The notes: generated from the letters alone by a model not told the origin. Counted from the first letter of the stretch, positions 1-8,219 are shown. The stretch is 32,050 bases of DNA from Acidiferrobacter sp. (GCA_002694065.1 NZKZ01000073.1:1-32050), one strand, 5' to 3'. Numbers and translations: made by a program.

Positions 1-1
1 C

Positions 2-364
2 ATCGACGGGCCGATCATCTTCCCTGTCGAGGAGGACCTCCCGTTCCTAGCCAAGCCTATCACGGCAGAGGAGAGGGCAGTAGCAGAGCAGGTGGCGAGC
101 GGATGGGGCATGTCAGGAGTGGAGGACTCAGTACCAATCTCCATAGTGGGATCCGGACCGGACCTAAATGCGGCCACCGAGAACGGCCTTGAGAGGGCTG
201 CCGAGCTGCTCGGAGTGACCGTCCCCGAGATACGCAACAGGGCGACGATCACCGGATCGATCGAGATCGGCAGGGCTCCCGGGGTCGTGCAGGTGACGTT
301 CCTCGCTCCTTCGGCCAAGCTCGACGAGCTCGGGCTCCTGGGATTCGCCGAGGACATGTACTAG
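2..364 (+). CDS. Acetamidase/formamidase-like protein, C-terminal part (5' truncated by window edge)
   Basis: The frame is open from the window edge to a TAG stop, so this is the last 120 residues of a longer protein. The segment VGSGPDLNAATENGLERAAE, followed by VTVPEIRNRATITGSIEIGR and PGVVQVTFLAP, resembles my recollection of the C-terminal part of the acetamidase/formamidase (FmdA/AmdA) family, which releases ammonia from short amides. The catalytic N-terminal portion lies outside the window, so the substrate cannot be judged. A GTG at 92 could be mistaken for a start, but coding continues upstream of it without a stop. It converges on the minus-strand gene ending at 389, 25 bases away. 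The family call is from motif memory only. Confidence 0.55.
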   Translation: MDGPIIFPVEEDLPFLAKPITAEERAVAEQVASGWGMSGVEDSVPISIVGSGPDLNAATENGLERAAELLGVTVPEIRNRATITGSIEIGRAPGVVQVTFLAPSAKLDELGLLGFAEDMY

Positions 365-388
365 ATTGGGGAATGGCATCCAGCGGGC

Positions 389-838
389 CTAGTTCACCTC
401 GACCACATTTGTCGGAATTCCGATGGATGACGCCCTCTCGATTACGATCCTCGTCCACTTGCTAGTCTCCGATGGCATCGCCAGGATGTGAGTGGCAGCG
501 TCCAGGATCTTGTCAGTCAGGGAGTTTGGCGCCTCGGCCCTGTTTCCGTCTACCAGGCTGCGGGTGGGGTCGTCCCACTCCTCGGAGAAAACGGCAATCG
601 GGACTATGTTGTTGTCGCACCAGCGTTCCGCCATGTAGTCAACGCCGCTCGCCCCGCCAACGATGATCAGGTCGGGGTACTCGTTCTCCGAGATCCACTC
701 CTCGAGCGCCGCCTCGAAGATCTCGAAGTTGTAGAATCGGCTGCTTCCCACTACCGCGAGGTTGACGACCGAACCGTCGAGATTCAGGTCTCGCCTCCCA
801 ATGGCATCGATGACTTCCTGCCCCGGCGTGGCCTCCAT
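389..838 (-). CDS. SLOG/DUF2493-like Rossmann-fold nucleotide-binding protein
   Basis: A 149-residue soluble protein. Its core runs LAVVGSSRFYNF, then a helix, then LIIVGGASGVDYMAERW and a valine/isoleucine strand leading to FSEEWDD. This is the layout of DUF2493/YspA-type SLOG domains (GxR near the first strand, then GGAxGxDxxAxxW). SLOG domains bind nucleotides or nucleotide-derived ligands; the specific role here is unknown. I place the start at ATG 838 because a TATA-like stretch (CTTTATCC on the minus strand, about 861-868) sits roughly 27 bases upstream, fitting a leaderless transcript. A TTG at 877 would add 13 residues. There is no partner gene such as a helicase or effector beside it, so a defence role is not supported. 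Confidence 0.6.
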   Translation of the reverse strand: MEATPGQEVIDAIGRRDLNLDGSVVNLAVVGSSRFYNFEIFEAALEEWISENEYPDLIIVGGASGVDYMAERWCDNNIVPIAVFSEEWDDPTRSLVDGNRAEAPNSLTDKILDAATHILAMPSETSKWTRIVIERASSIGIPTNVVEVN

Positions 839-920
839 CGTGGTCTCAGGCACGTCTCCATGGATAAAGCCTGCCAAGGCGTGCGTAATGCCGCGCTACA
901 CCTGATGATGATGCTTGGTG

Positions 921-1337
921 CTATTCGTACTCGTTCCTCTCCTCTGGATCTTCGCTGAGATACTCGACGAACTCGTACTCATTCCCGTCGTGGTCGTGGA
1001 AGTAGTACCGGTGCCTGTGCGGGTGGTCCAAGTAGGCCACCTTCTGGGGGTAGCCGGCCTCCAAAAGGCGCTTCGCGACAGCTGAACCGTCATCCACGAC
1101 GAAACCAAGGTGATTCACCCCGGGATGGACATAGGGCTGGTGGGGGCCCCTCTCGGTAGCCCCCCTGTCCTCTATGCACAGGTAGGAGTCCTCGGTCCCC
1201 ACATGGACCCATCTTCTCGCCTTCTCCCCCTCGCCCCCTCCCCTGATGCTGAACTCAGGGAAAGCGGTCAGCAGGAACCGGACCGTCTCGTCCACGTCGG
1301 TAGAGGTCATGTTCACGTGCTCCAGAAAGGGCTTCAT
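921..1337 (-). CDS. VOC (glyoxalase/dioxygenase) superfamily protein
   Basis: A 138-residue protein that opens MKPFLEHVNMTSTDVDETV, the first beta-alpha unit of a VOC module. HPGVNHLGFVVDD and the final HDHDGNEYEFVEYL supply the second module. Candidate metal ligands are His8 of the first strand, the His of GVNHLGF and the Glu residues of the last strand, as in glyoxalase I and related enzymes. The substrate cannot be predicted. An ATG at 1406 would add 23 residues not expected for the family. The ATG at 1337 begins where VOC proteins normally start and has a TATA-like GCTTATC about 30 bases upstream on the minus strand. Confidence 0.75.
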   Translation of the reverse strand: MKPFLEHVNMTSTDVDETVRFLLTAFPEFSIRGGGEGEKARRWVHVGTEDSYLCIEDRGATERGPHQPYVHPGVNHLGFVVDDGSAVAKRLLEAGYPQKVAYLDHPHRHRYYFHDHDGNEYEFVEYLSEDPEERNEYE

Positions 1338-1433
1338 GGGGATTGGGGGGCCTGTCATCCAGATAAGCCATCCGAGTGGTGCAGATTGCTTTGAGAGCGC
1401 CATCACCTTACCGAATGACCCGGAGGGGGGTCC

Positions 1434-1895
1434 ATGCCGGGGATGCGTGAGAGGATAGAAGACGTGGGCTGGACCTATGGGGTGATGCTCAGGGAGTTCA
1501 TGAAATTCAACGTCACAGGCACCTTCAACTCGGCCTTCGCTCTAGTGCTCTACGAGGTCCTCTACTGGGTGGACCTCTGGCCCGCACACACGGCCGTCGC
1601 CGCGTGGGCGGTCTCCAGCGCAATAGGGAACGTCGAGGCCCACTACATGCACTACAGGTTCACGTTCGACTCCACCTTCAACTACCTCACCAGCATGAAC
1701 CGGGCATTCTGGACCTACTCTGGGCAGCTGGTGGTGACGACCTCGTTCCACTACGTCATGGTCGAGATCTTTCACCTGCACCACACGCTGGCCTGGTTCG
1801 TCAACACGTGCGTGTTCGGGTACCTCAACTTCCTGCTGATACGATGGATAGCCTTCCCCCCCGAGTTGGACAGGGGGCACATCGAGATGCAGTGA
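1434..1895 (+). CDS. GtrA-like four-helix membrane protein
   Basis: A 153-residue membrane protein with about four hydrophobic segments. It has an N-terminal REFMKFNVTGTFNSAF stretch, the position and style of the FxxVGxxxt start of GtrA domains, and a late FGYLNFLLIRWIAF segment like the terminal helix of that family. GtrA-like proteins are thought to help move lipid-linked sugars across membranes for glycosylation. No glycosyltransferase is adjacent here. A purine-rich GGAGGGGGG lies about 9 bases before ATG 1434; ATG 1443 is an alternative start. The call rests on topology and the N-terminal motif, so a divergent GtrA is likely but not proven. Confidence 0.6.
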   Translation: MPGMRERIEDVGWTYGVMLREFMKFNVTGTFNSAFALVLYEVLYWVDLWPAHTAVAAWAVSSAIGNVEAHYMHYRFTFDSTFNYLTSMNRAFWTYSGQLVVTTSFHYVMVEIFHLHHTLAWFVNTCVFGYLNFLLIRWIAFPPELDRGHIEMQ

Positions 1896-1953
1896 GCCCC
1901 GGAATCTCCATCGGGGGGCCAAAACTCATCACACATGGAGCCGACCGATCCAC

Positions 1954-2784
1954 GTGGAGGAGGAATGGTGGAGCGCGGGCTCGTCCGAAGAGGCCCCCTC
2001 CGAGGAGCCCAAGCCGGTCTTCATCGGCGGGCCCCAGCAGGTCAGCAACGTCCTCTCGGGGGACGTGAGCCAGGAAGCCGAGGAGGGGCAGGCTGGCGTC
2101 TGGGGGCAGATGGGGCAGGAGGAGAGCTCCCGGCTCTCCCCCGCCGCCTGGTTCGCAATAGGCCTGGTTGTGGTGCCTGTTCTGTTCGTATTCAGCTCGA
2201 TACTAGCGGAGATAGGCTTCTCGTCCGATTGGAACGATGTCTACTCCGATTCCCCCGTCCAGGTCGATGACGTGGCCTTCGGGGGTGAGGACCTCGAGGT
2301 GCATTCGTTCTACATGGAGCCCGACTTCGAAAACGGCTACAGAGACGGGGGATACTGGGACATGGTCATCGAGGGCTGGGAGCAGGACTACTGGTGGAAC
2401 TGCTGGATCTCGGGCGATGGAGGGGATGTGCACCAAGGCACGATCACCGACGACAGCTGGGTCTTGTGGTTCGAGCCCGAAGGGGGGGATTGGGAGGACG
2501 GGTGCCCCTACGTCAGGATCGAGGGGGACAGCGTGTACGTCGCAACCCAGCCAGGATCCACTCCCGACTACGTGGGCTACTGGGGAGAGGGCTCCGGGAG
2601 CCAGGGGGTGGGGCTCCTCTCCATAGCCCCGTGCCTGGTCATGCCAGCAGCGATGCTCGGAGGCACCGTCTGGGGATTCGTGACGGACAGGAAGTCCTTC
2701 TCATACGGCATCCTCTCGTGGGCCGCGTTGCTCCTTCTGGGATTCCTGCTTTTCATGCTTGCATGGTTCGGTGTCTTCTTCTAG
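1954..2784 (+). CDS. Unknown membrane protein with acidic N-terminus and Trp/Tyr-rich external loop
   Basis: I do not recognise a family. The 276-residue product has an acidic, Pro/Glu-rich N-terminal tail (1-60), one transmembrane segment near 64-88, an aromatic acidic domain (about 90-215) and two further membrane segments near 222-242 and 251-275. The middle domain is rich in Trp, Tyr, Gly and Asp and includes EQDYWWNCWISGDGG and a second cysteine in EDGCPYVRIE, a plausible disulfide pair, so it is probably extracytoplasmic. GTG 1954 is the best in-frame start I see; the nearby ATGs at 1935 and 1965 are in other frames. It lies 58 bases after the GtrA-like gene on the same strand and could be co-transcribed. 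Confidence 0.6.
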   Translation: MEEEWWSAGSSEEAPSEEPKPVFIGGPQQVSNVLSGDVSQEAEEGQAGVWGQMGQEESSRLSPAAWFAIGLVVVPVLFVFSSILAEIGFSSDWNDVYSDSPVQVDDVAFGGEDLEVHSFYMEPDFENGYRDGGYWDMVIEGWEQDYWWNCWISGDGGDVHQGTITDDSWVLWFEPEGGDWEDGCPYVRIEGDSVYVATQPGSTPDYVGYWGEGSGSQGVGLLSIAPCLVMPAAMLGGTVWGFVTDRKSFSYGILSWAALLLLGFLLFMLAWFGVFF

Positions 2785-2851
2785 AGCACCGCCGAGAATG
2801 TTGTCTAGCATTTCGGCATAGTTCATTAGCGGATTTTCCCACCCGGGACCG

Positions 2852-3217
2852 TTGCTACCGTCATTCAACGTTCTCGGAGGCGAGTTGGGGGCTTGCTCGA
2901 TGGATCCCCTCACCGGTTGGTTCCGTGATGGGTGCTGCAACACCGACCGCAACGACCGCGGCCTGCATACGGTGTGCTGCGAGGTCACCGAGGAGTTCCT
3001 CGAGTTCGCACGGTCCCAGGGCAACGACCTGGTCACCCCGGTGCCAGAGCACCGTTTCCCCGGCCTCTCACCCGGCGACAGGTGGTGCGTCTGCGCCCAG
3101 ACTTGGCAGGACGCTGCGGAGGAGGGAGTCGCCTGCCCGGTGGTGCTGGAGTCGACTCACGAGGAGACCCTTCAGGTGGTCTCCCTCGACCTCCTCAAGG
3201 AGCACGCCGTAGAATGA
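2852..3217 (+). CDS. DUF2237 family protein
   Basis: This 121-residue protein carries the DUF2237 signature almost end to end: FNVLGGELGACSMDPLTGWF, then RDGCCNTDRNDRGLHTVCCE, FLEFARSQGNDLVTPVPEHR, FPGLSPGDRWCVCAQTW and a closing VVLESTHEETLQVVSLDLL. The family is common in bacteria and has no assigned function; the conserved cysteines and histidines suggest metal or redox chemistry. The conserved NVLGG segment lies before the first ATG (2900), so translation must begin upstream. TTG 2852 is the only usual start between it and the stop at 2819, apart from an ATT at 2825. It is probably a bacterial-type acquisition. Confidence 0.8.
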   Translation: MLPSFNVLGGELGACSMDPLTGWFRDGCCNTDRNDRGLHTVCCEVTEEFLEFARSQGNDLVTPVPEHRFPGLSPGDRWCVCAQTWQDAAEEGVACPVVLESTHEETLQVVSLDLLKEHAVE

Positions 3218-3276
3218 CCTGTGACTCGAACCCACTTCCGGAAAGAGTCATTTCGCTAGCATAGCTCGGCAGTCTC

Positions 3277-4857
3277 ATGAGGAGCAAGTCAATACTGATC
3301 GCCATAATGATGTCGTCCGCATCCCTTGTCGGCTGCCTGGGGGAGGACCTGGGGCCATACCAAGACAGGATCGATGAGCTCGAGGAGGGGTCGCAGGTCG
3401 ATGCTGGAATAATGGAGGAGTTGAACAGGACCATCGATTCCCAGGAGTCCAGCATCGCGAAGCTAGAGGTCCAGGTTTCCTCGCTGCAGTCTAGCATAAC
3501 CGGGCTGGACGCCCAGATTGCCTCCCTGCAGGACTCCATAGGGTCCCTTGAGGCCGAGAACGGGACTAACGCCGAGAAGATCTCCCAACTGAATTCGGAG
3601 GTCGCGGCCCTTGAGATGCAGAAGAGCGAACTAGAAGGGACGGTGTCCTCCCTGCAGGCTGCAATCGCCGCCCTGGACGCCACCATCGCCGCCCTGGAGG
3701 CGGAGAAGTCAGATATGGAGGCGAACCTCAGCCTAAAGTTCCAGGAGGGCTATGACGTCGGATACGGAGACGCTTACGACGCGTCCTACGACGGCGTGGC
3801 GCAGCACTACTATGGCGAGGGTTGGGACGATGGGTGGGAGATTGCCACCAACGACGCGCAGGCCGCCATGGAGGAAATGCAGGAGTTGGCATCCACCCTG
3901 AACGGGACGATACTGGACCTCCAGGAGTCCGCCATTGAGTGCGGCGAGCACGCCTCCCTGTCGGATGGGATTTGCACCAGCAACAGCGTCGTCTGGGGGC
4001 GCCTGCCGTTCGAGAATGGGACTCCCCTTACAATCAACCAGGCATTCATGGGGGGCTGGACCCACCAGGAGGACTGGCTCTACTCTGTGGACTTCGCGAA
4101 GGATGAGGGCACGCCGATCGTGAGCTTCAAGGAGGGCGTGGTCCGGGAGATCAAGGAGGACTCGGACACCAACTGTATCGACGAGGGCATCTCCCGGGAA
4201 AACTGCACCCACGGGAACTACGTGCTGATCGACCACGGGGACTTCACCTTCGCCCTCTACCTCCACCTGGAGCAGTGGTCAGTGGACGTGGAAGTGGGCG
4301 AGACCGTGGGACGGGGGCACCAGATCGGAAGGGTCGGCAACACCGGCTACAGCACCGGCCCCCACCTCCACTTCAACGTGAAGAACGGCTTCGGCTACGG
4401 TGGTGCGAAGATCGTGCTGTTCGAGGAGCTGCTCGGCATCTCCAACGGCATCCCATTCTCCGGGGCAAACGTGACGTCGAACAACTCTAACACCTCCGCG
4501 ACGGCGCAGGTTCCGCCCTCCAGCTGCCCCTCTGACGCATTCGCGTTCAGGGGGGTGTTCCTCCTGAGCGCGGTGCCGTGCTCGATGGCCGAGCACGACG
4601 TGGAGTACAACCTCACGGGTTACGTCGCCTCTCCGGGGATGGACCTTCAGGTAGCCCAGTACGTTCAGAGCAGCGCCGGCAACTACTGGTCCTACAGCTG
4701 CATCGACACGTCCAGCACAGGCTCATTCTCGACGGTCCTGGAGTGGGACTCCTCGGTCCACGGGGAGTGGAGCTACCTGATGATATCCGTCACCCCCGAC
4801 GGCGACTGCTACGCTTACGACAGCTGGTGGACCAGCATAGGAATTACCATGGTCTAG
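3277..4857 (+). CDS. Secreted lipoprotein with long coiled coil and M23 (LytM/lysostaphin-type) metallopeptidase domain
   Basis: A 526-residue protein with a signal peptide ending in a lipobox (ASLVGC, Cys20), so it is probably membrane-anchored outside the cell. Residues 25-150 form an almost uninterrupted coiled coil. A Tyr/Gly/Asp-rich linker with repeated GY/GDAYD units (158-187) follows. The M23 domain covers about 235-390: His263 with Asp272 (HQEDWLYSVDFA), YVLIDHGDFTFALYLHLE with His330, and GPHLHF with His363 and His365. All metal and catalytic positions appear present. The C-terminal 415-526 is a beta-rich domain with cysteines. Bacterial relatives cut peptidoglycan; the likely archaeal host has none, so the substrate may be a surface protein or bacterial prey walls (inference). 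Several N-x-S/T sites suggest glycosylation. Confidence 0.85.
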   Translation: MRSKSILIAIMMSSASLVGCLGEDLGPYQDRIDELEEGSQVDAGIMEELNRTIDSQESSIAKLEVQVSSLQSSITGLDAQIASLQDSIGSLEAENGTNAEKISQLNSEVAALEMQKSELEGTVSSLQAAIAALDATIAALEAEKSDMEANLSLKFQEGYDVGYGDAYDASYDGVAQHYYGEGWDDGWEIATNDAQAAMEEMQELASTLNGTILDLQESAIECGEHASLSDGICTSNSVVWGRLPFENGTPLTINQAFMGGWTHQEDWLYSVDFAKDEGTPIVSFKEGVVREIKEDSDTNCIDEGISRENCTHGNYVLIDHGDFTFALYLHLEQWSVDVEVGETVGRGHQIGRVGNTGYSTGPHLHFNVKNGFGYGGAKIVLFEELLGISNGIPFSGANVTSNNSNTSATAQVPPSSCPSDAFAFRGVFLLSAVPCSMAEHDVEYNLTGYVASPGMDLQVAQYVQSSAGNYWSYSCIDTSSTGSFSTVLEWDSSVHGEWSYLMISVTPDGDCYAYDSWWTSIGITMV

Positions 4858-4910
4858 GCCCCTCAGCAACTGTTGGCAGGATTTTTCTACGGCCGTGGAC
4901 CTGAAAGCCC

Positions 4911-5897
4911 ATGTCGAGGGTTATCAGGGCTGCACTCCTCTCGGCCCTGCTCGCCTGCACCGCCCTGGGCGGCTGCATCTCCGAGGGGTCCGACGGCGAC
5001 GTCAGTGTGGACCCCATAGAGCCCGGACTCGTTGGCCTTGACTACGTGGAGTGCATGGTGCACGAGGAGCTGGAGAGGTGCTGGAACGTCCTGGTGCCAC
5101 AGACCCTGGACCCCGAAGTCGAGGCGCCGATGGTCATCGACCTCCACGGCAACACGCTTACCATGGCCGAGCAGAGGGCGCTCTCCGAGTTCGACGAGAT
5201 CGCCGAGGACAACGGCGCGATTGCCGTCTGGCCGCAGGGCCACGGGAACTCGTGGAACGCGGGTTACTGCTGCAGCACCGCCGGGGAGATGGGCCTGAAC
5301 GACACGGGCCTGATTCTGGAGATCATGGACAGGGTGGCTGCGAACCACTCCGTGGACGAGGACAGGGTGTACCTGACCGGGTGGTCGAACGGGTGCGCCC
5401 TGAGCCAGAAGCTGGCCAACGAGCACAGCGACAGGTTCGCGGCGATCGCCTGCATGTCCTACTACCTGCTGGACGACCCGGCGCCCCAGTACTCCTCCAT
5501 CCCGATCATGGAGATCCACGGGCTGGTCGACCAGATCATACTCTACTCCAACGACGCGATCCACCTGCCCAACGTGGAGGCCCAGGAGCACGGGGCGGTG
5601 CAGAACCTGATACAGTGGGCTGAGATGAACGGCTGCCAGGGCACCCTGCCCGACTCCAACTCCCCCTCGGAGTTCTACTCTGTCCAGTCCTACACCGACT
5701 GCGACAACGGGACCGAGGTCTCGCTGGTGACGCTCTACGCCGCGGACCACAACCCGTACGAGGAGACCTTCGACCCGGACGGCCCGCTGATCTTCATCGG
5801 CAACGGCGGGACGGTCGACACGAACGGGATCGCGTGGGAGTTCCTGAGCAGATTCTCGAAGTCGGCCCCTCAGGAAAACGCGACACGTTTGATATAG
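4911..5897 (+). CDS. Secreted lipoprotein alpha/beta-hydrolase, PHB depolymerase/feruloyl esterase-like (LpqC-type)
   Basis: A 328-residue protein with a signal peptide and lipobox (TALGGC, Cys22). The fold is an alpha/beta hydrolase: PMVIDLHGN holds the oxyanion loop, GWSNG the nucleophile Ser159, IHGLVD places Asp207, and AADHN supplies His280. The LHG...W...N layout and Cys pairs match esterases of the PHB depolymerase/LpqC group, which cut polyesters, feruloyl or acetyl esters outside cells. It lies 53 bases after the M23 lipoprotein on the same strand; a T-rich element near 4880-4889 may be its own promoter. The two may form a secreted-hydrolase pair for polymer scavenging (inference). 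Confidence 0.8.
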   Translation: MSRVIRAALLSALLACTALGGCISEGSDGDVSVDPIEPGLVGLDYVECMVHEELERCWNVLVPQTLDPEVEAPMVIDLHGNTLTMAEQRALSEFDEIAEDNGAIAVWPQGHGNSWNAGYCCSTAGEMGLNDTGLILEIMDRVAANHSVDEDRVYLTGWSNGCALSQKLANEHSDRFAAIACMSYYLLDDPAPQYSSIPIMEIHGLVDQIILYSNDAIHLPNVEAQEHGAVQNLIQWAEMNGCQGTLPDSNSPSEFYSVQSYTDCDNGTEVSLVTLYAADHNPYEETFDPDGPLIFIGNGGTVDTNGIAWEFLSRFSKSAPQENATRLI

Positions 5898-5957
5898 CAG
5901 AGAAGGATAGGAGAAGATTCGTCCCCTCACTATGCTATGTTTCGGCTAAAATGATGG

Positions 5958-7046
5958 TCAGAGGGTCTTCAGCTGGCGGGAACCGTCGCCTCCCGGTCCT
6001 ATCCACGGTTCCGGCTTGTTCCCCAGGATGCCGTCTAGGCTCGACATGTCCTCATCCGTGAGGCGCTTCGCCACTTCGATGCAGCCCATGTTGTCCTCGA
6101 TCTGCTCGGGGGTGGTCGCCCCCATCAGGATCGTGGACACGTTCGGGTTCTTCAGGCACCATGCCAGTGCCAGTTGCGCTGGTGAGCAGTCAACCTTCTC
6201 CGCGTACTTGCAGACCTCGGCTACGATCTCGAACTCGCCCTTGGCCCTGCTCTGCTCCATCATCTCGATCAGCCACTCGTAGCCCTCCTGGGTGACCCGC
6301 GAGTCTTCGGGAGTGCCATCGAGGTACTTCCCGGTGAGCAGGCCGGACTGCAGCGGGCTCCAGATGGTGGTTCCGATAGAGTAGGGCGGGTTGTACATCG
6401 GGAAGTACTCCCTCTCGAAGCGGTCCCTGTGGAGCATGTTGTACTGAGGCTGCTCGAACTGGGGCGGCTCCAGGCCTTCCGACCTGGCTATCCAGAAGGC
6501 CTCGGTGATCTGCTGGGCCGACCACTCGCTGGTCCCCCATGCGGTGGCCCTGCCGGAGCGGACCATCTCCGTCATCGAGCGGACCACGGTGGCCGTGGGT
6601 GTGAGAGGGTCGGGTCTGTGGCAGAACAGGAGGTCGACGTAGTCTAGCTGGAGTCGCGAGAGGGAGGCGTCGAGGCCCTCCCTGCAGTGCTTCATCGACA
6701 GCCCGGACTCGTTCACCCCGGATCCCCCCCAGAAAGTCTTGGTCGTGATGACCAAGTCGGAGCGCCGCCATAGATCTGGGTCCTCCTTCTGGAGGTCCTT
6801 GAGCGCCCGCCCGAAGATCCTCTCGGCCTCACCGAAGGGGTTCCCGTACGCCTCCGCGTGGTCGAAGCAGTTGACTCCGTAATCCCTGACCATGCTCATG
6901 AGCTCCTTGGCGGTCTTGACCCCGGAATCGCCGGACAGCCTGTCCTTGATCCCGTAGGTGGCCCAGAATCCGTACGATATCACGGAGACCTGAATACCGG
7001 TGTTCCCCATCATTCTGTAGTACATCTTCTCGTGGGCCATGCGCAT
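5958..7046 (-). CDS. Aldo/keto reductase, voltage-gated K+ channel beta-subunit/YghZ-like
   Basis: A 362-residue NADPH-dependent oxidoreductase. The AKR catalytic tetrad is visible: Asp62 and Tyr67 in NCFDHAEAYG, Lys103 in VITTKTFWGG, and His143 in DLLFCHRPD. GTSEWSAQQI and the late QLALAWCLKNPNVSTILMGA are typical of the Kv-beta/AKR6-like branch, which reduces aldehydes and ketones. ATG 7046 is used; the family motif YRMMGNTGIQVS begins after Met8, so ATG 7025 is a reasonable alternative. A GGAG sits about 12 bases before 7046. It is 78 bases downstream of the FUN14 gene on the same strand and may be a separate unit. Confidence 0.9.
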   Translation of the reverse strand: MRMAHEKMYYRMMGNTGIQVSVISYGFWATYGIKDRLSGDSGVKTAKELMSMVRDYGVNCFDHAEAYGNPFGEAERIFGRALKDLQKEDPDLWRRSDLVITTKTFWGGSGVNESGLSMKHCREGLDASLSRLQLDYVDLLFCHRPDPLTPTATVVRSMTEMVRSGRATAWGTSEWSAQQITEAFWIARSEGLEPPQFEQPQYNMLHRDRFEREYFPMYNPPYSIGTTIWSPLQSGLLTGKYLDGTPEDSRVTQEGYEWLIEMMEQSRAKGEFEIVAEVCKYAEKVDCSPAQLALAWCLKNPNVSTILMGATTPEQIEDNMGCIEVAKRLTDEDMSSLDGILGNKPEPWIGPGGDGSRQLKTL

Positions 7047-7124
7047 CGACTGGCACTCTCCTTTGAGAACCCTCTGAGTCGGCCTCGTCTCGGATTGTTC
7101 CCGACTATGCCTCGCGATAGCGCG

Positions 7125-7538
7125 CTACTTGGGCTTGAATCTCTCCACCGCGGCGAACCCGGCGAAGAAGCCCAGGCCGAAGGTACCCATCTCGGATATC
7201 GAAACCAGGATGGACTGGGTCTGGGCGCCTGCGTCGATACCTATGTCGATCAGCCCCATCGTCAGCCTCTCCCAGTCGACGGCCACTATGCCCCTAGACT
7301 CGAGCCACTTCAGTAGTGCGAACTCGATCAGGATGAACCACTTCAGGATGTTTGTAGCCATCTTGAACACCAAGCCTGTGATGACGCCCACGATCAGGCC
7401 CTGGAAGGCGGCTACTCCTACCTCGCCGACGAAGCCATCCAACAAGTCGGAGAGAGCGGACACGGTGCTCGAAGTGGGTCCTACGTTGAAATCATTCCTG
7501 AATCCTGTTTGGGGCGTATTTCCGCCTTCCAGGAACAA
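7125..7538 (-). CDS. FUN14-like small membrane protein
   Basis: A 137-residue protein with two or three hydrophobic segments. FQGLIVGVITGLVFKMATN, a following helix, LESRGIVAVDWERL and the closing GFFAGFAAVERF match the order seen in FUN14 domains: GxxxG first helix, a [S/R]G-[I/Y]-[V/I]-x-VDW turn, and a glycine-rich last helix. Eukaryotic FUN14 proteins sit in the mitochondrial outer membrane; prokaryotic members are uncharacterised. The start is TTG 7538 because no in-frame ATG precedes the first helix. It begins 6 bases after the GST stop, so the two are almost certainly co-transcribed. Confidence 0.6.
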   Translation of the reverse strand: MFLEGGNTPQTGFRNDFNVGPTSSTVSALSDLLDGFVGEVGVAAFQGLIVGVITGLVFKMATNILKWFILIEFALLKWLESRGIVAVDWERLTMGLIDIGIDAGAQTQSILVSISEMGTFGLGFFAGFAAVERFKPK

Positions 7539-7544
7539 ATTGGG

Positions 7545-8219
7545 CTAGTTCCTGCCATCGAAGGCGCCGGGCAAAAAGGTCCAGCGAATGTCATCTTGTC
7601 CCACGTTCGAGTAGTGCTCCCTGATCCGTGGCTCGTTGGCGACAAGGGCATGGTACTCAAGGAGGCCTGTGTATCCGGAGAGCACATCGCCCTCTATTCC
7701 ATCGTAGTTCCCGGAGAACAGACCGAATAGGCCCGTGAATAGCTTCAGGTCGGCGATGCTCATATCGTCCGTGCCCGCTGCCCAGCCGGTCTGAGACTGG
7801 GAGACCTTCCTCTGCAGGAGTTCGAGGTTCCTGGCTCCACCGCCCCCCGGCTCGAAAAGCGCCTTCCTCAGGCGTACTCTCTCCTCGATCTCCGGGATGC
7901 CGAACGTCGGATCGAGCACCTGGGCCAAGGGCCCCATCCCATCGATGAACTCGTCTGCCTTCGCCCGCTGATAGGGGTCATCGGGAACCAGTCCGGCAGC
8001 TTGACCTACGAATCTGAGGATTGCCGAGGACTCGGCTATGGTACCCTCGGGGGTGATCAGGACCGGGAGCATGTCCCATGGCAACTCGCCGTTTTCCTTC
8101 ATGACCTGGAAACCAGCGCCGTCCACGGACACGTCCTCCCATTCCATGCCCGATAGCTCGAGTGCGATGCGGATGGCCTCCGCCCTTCCGGGGGCTGGGA
8201 AGTACACTAGTTGCAGCAT
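7545..8219 (-). CDS. Glutathione S-transferase, Tyr-type (sigma/alpha-like)
   Basis: A 224-residue two-domain GST. The thioredoxin-like N-domain opens LQLVYFPAPGRAEAIRIALE, with catalytic Tyr6 and the GRAExIR helix of sigma/alpha/mu classes. Pro52 in DMLPVLIT is the cis-proline, and ESSAI (63-67) is the gamma-glutamyl-binding SNAIL/ES-A-I element. The all-helical C-domain follows, with MSIADLKLF carrying the conserved Asp of the N-capping box. GSTs of this kind conjugate or isomerise substrates with glutathione. Most archaea lack glutathione, so the thiol partner is open. It lies 11 bases after the TrhO gene and 6 bases before the FUN14 gene, in an operon with a trans-sulfuration enzyme. A bacterial or eukaryotic origin by transfer is likely (inference). 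Confidence 0.85.
   Translation of the reverse strand: MLQLVYFPAPGRAEAIRIALELSGMEWEDVSVDGAGFQVMKENGELPWDMLPVLITPEGTIAESSAILRFVGQAAGLVPDDPYQRAKADEFIDGMGPLAQVLDPTFGIPEIEERVRLRKALFEPGGGGARNLELLQRKVSQSQTGWAAGTDDMSIADLKLFTGLFGLFSGNYDGIEGDVLSGYTGLLEYHALVANEPRIREHYSNVGQDDIRWTFLPGAFDGRN

Noticed and set aside
2394..3212. 272-residue plus-strand frame
   Set aside because: It runs through the frame of the unknown membrane protein and the DUF2237 gene, whose conserved motifs decide the true frames.
4887..5930. 347-residue open frame on the minus strand
   Set aside because: It lies fully antisense to the lipoprotein esterase, whose signal peptide, GWSNG and catalytic residues are clear. The antisense product is low-complexity Val/Arg/Gly/Leu, typical of a GC-rich shadow frame.
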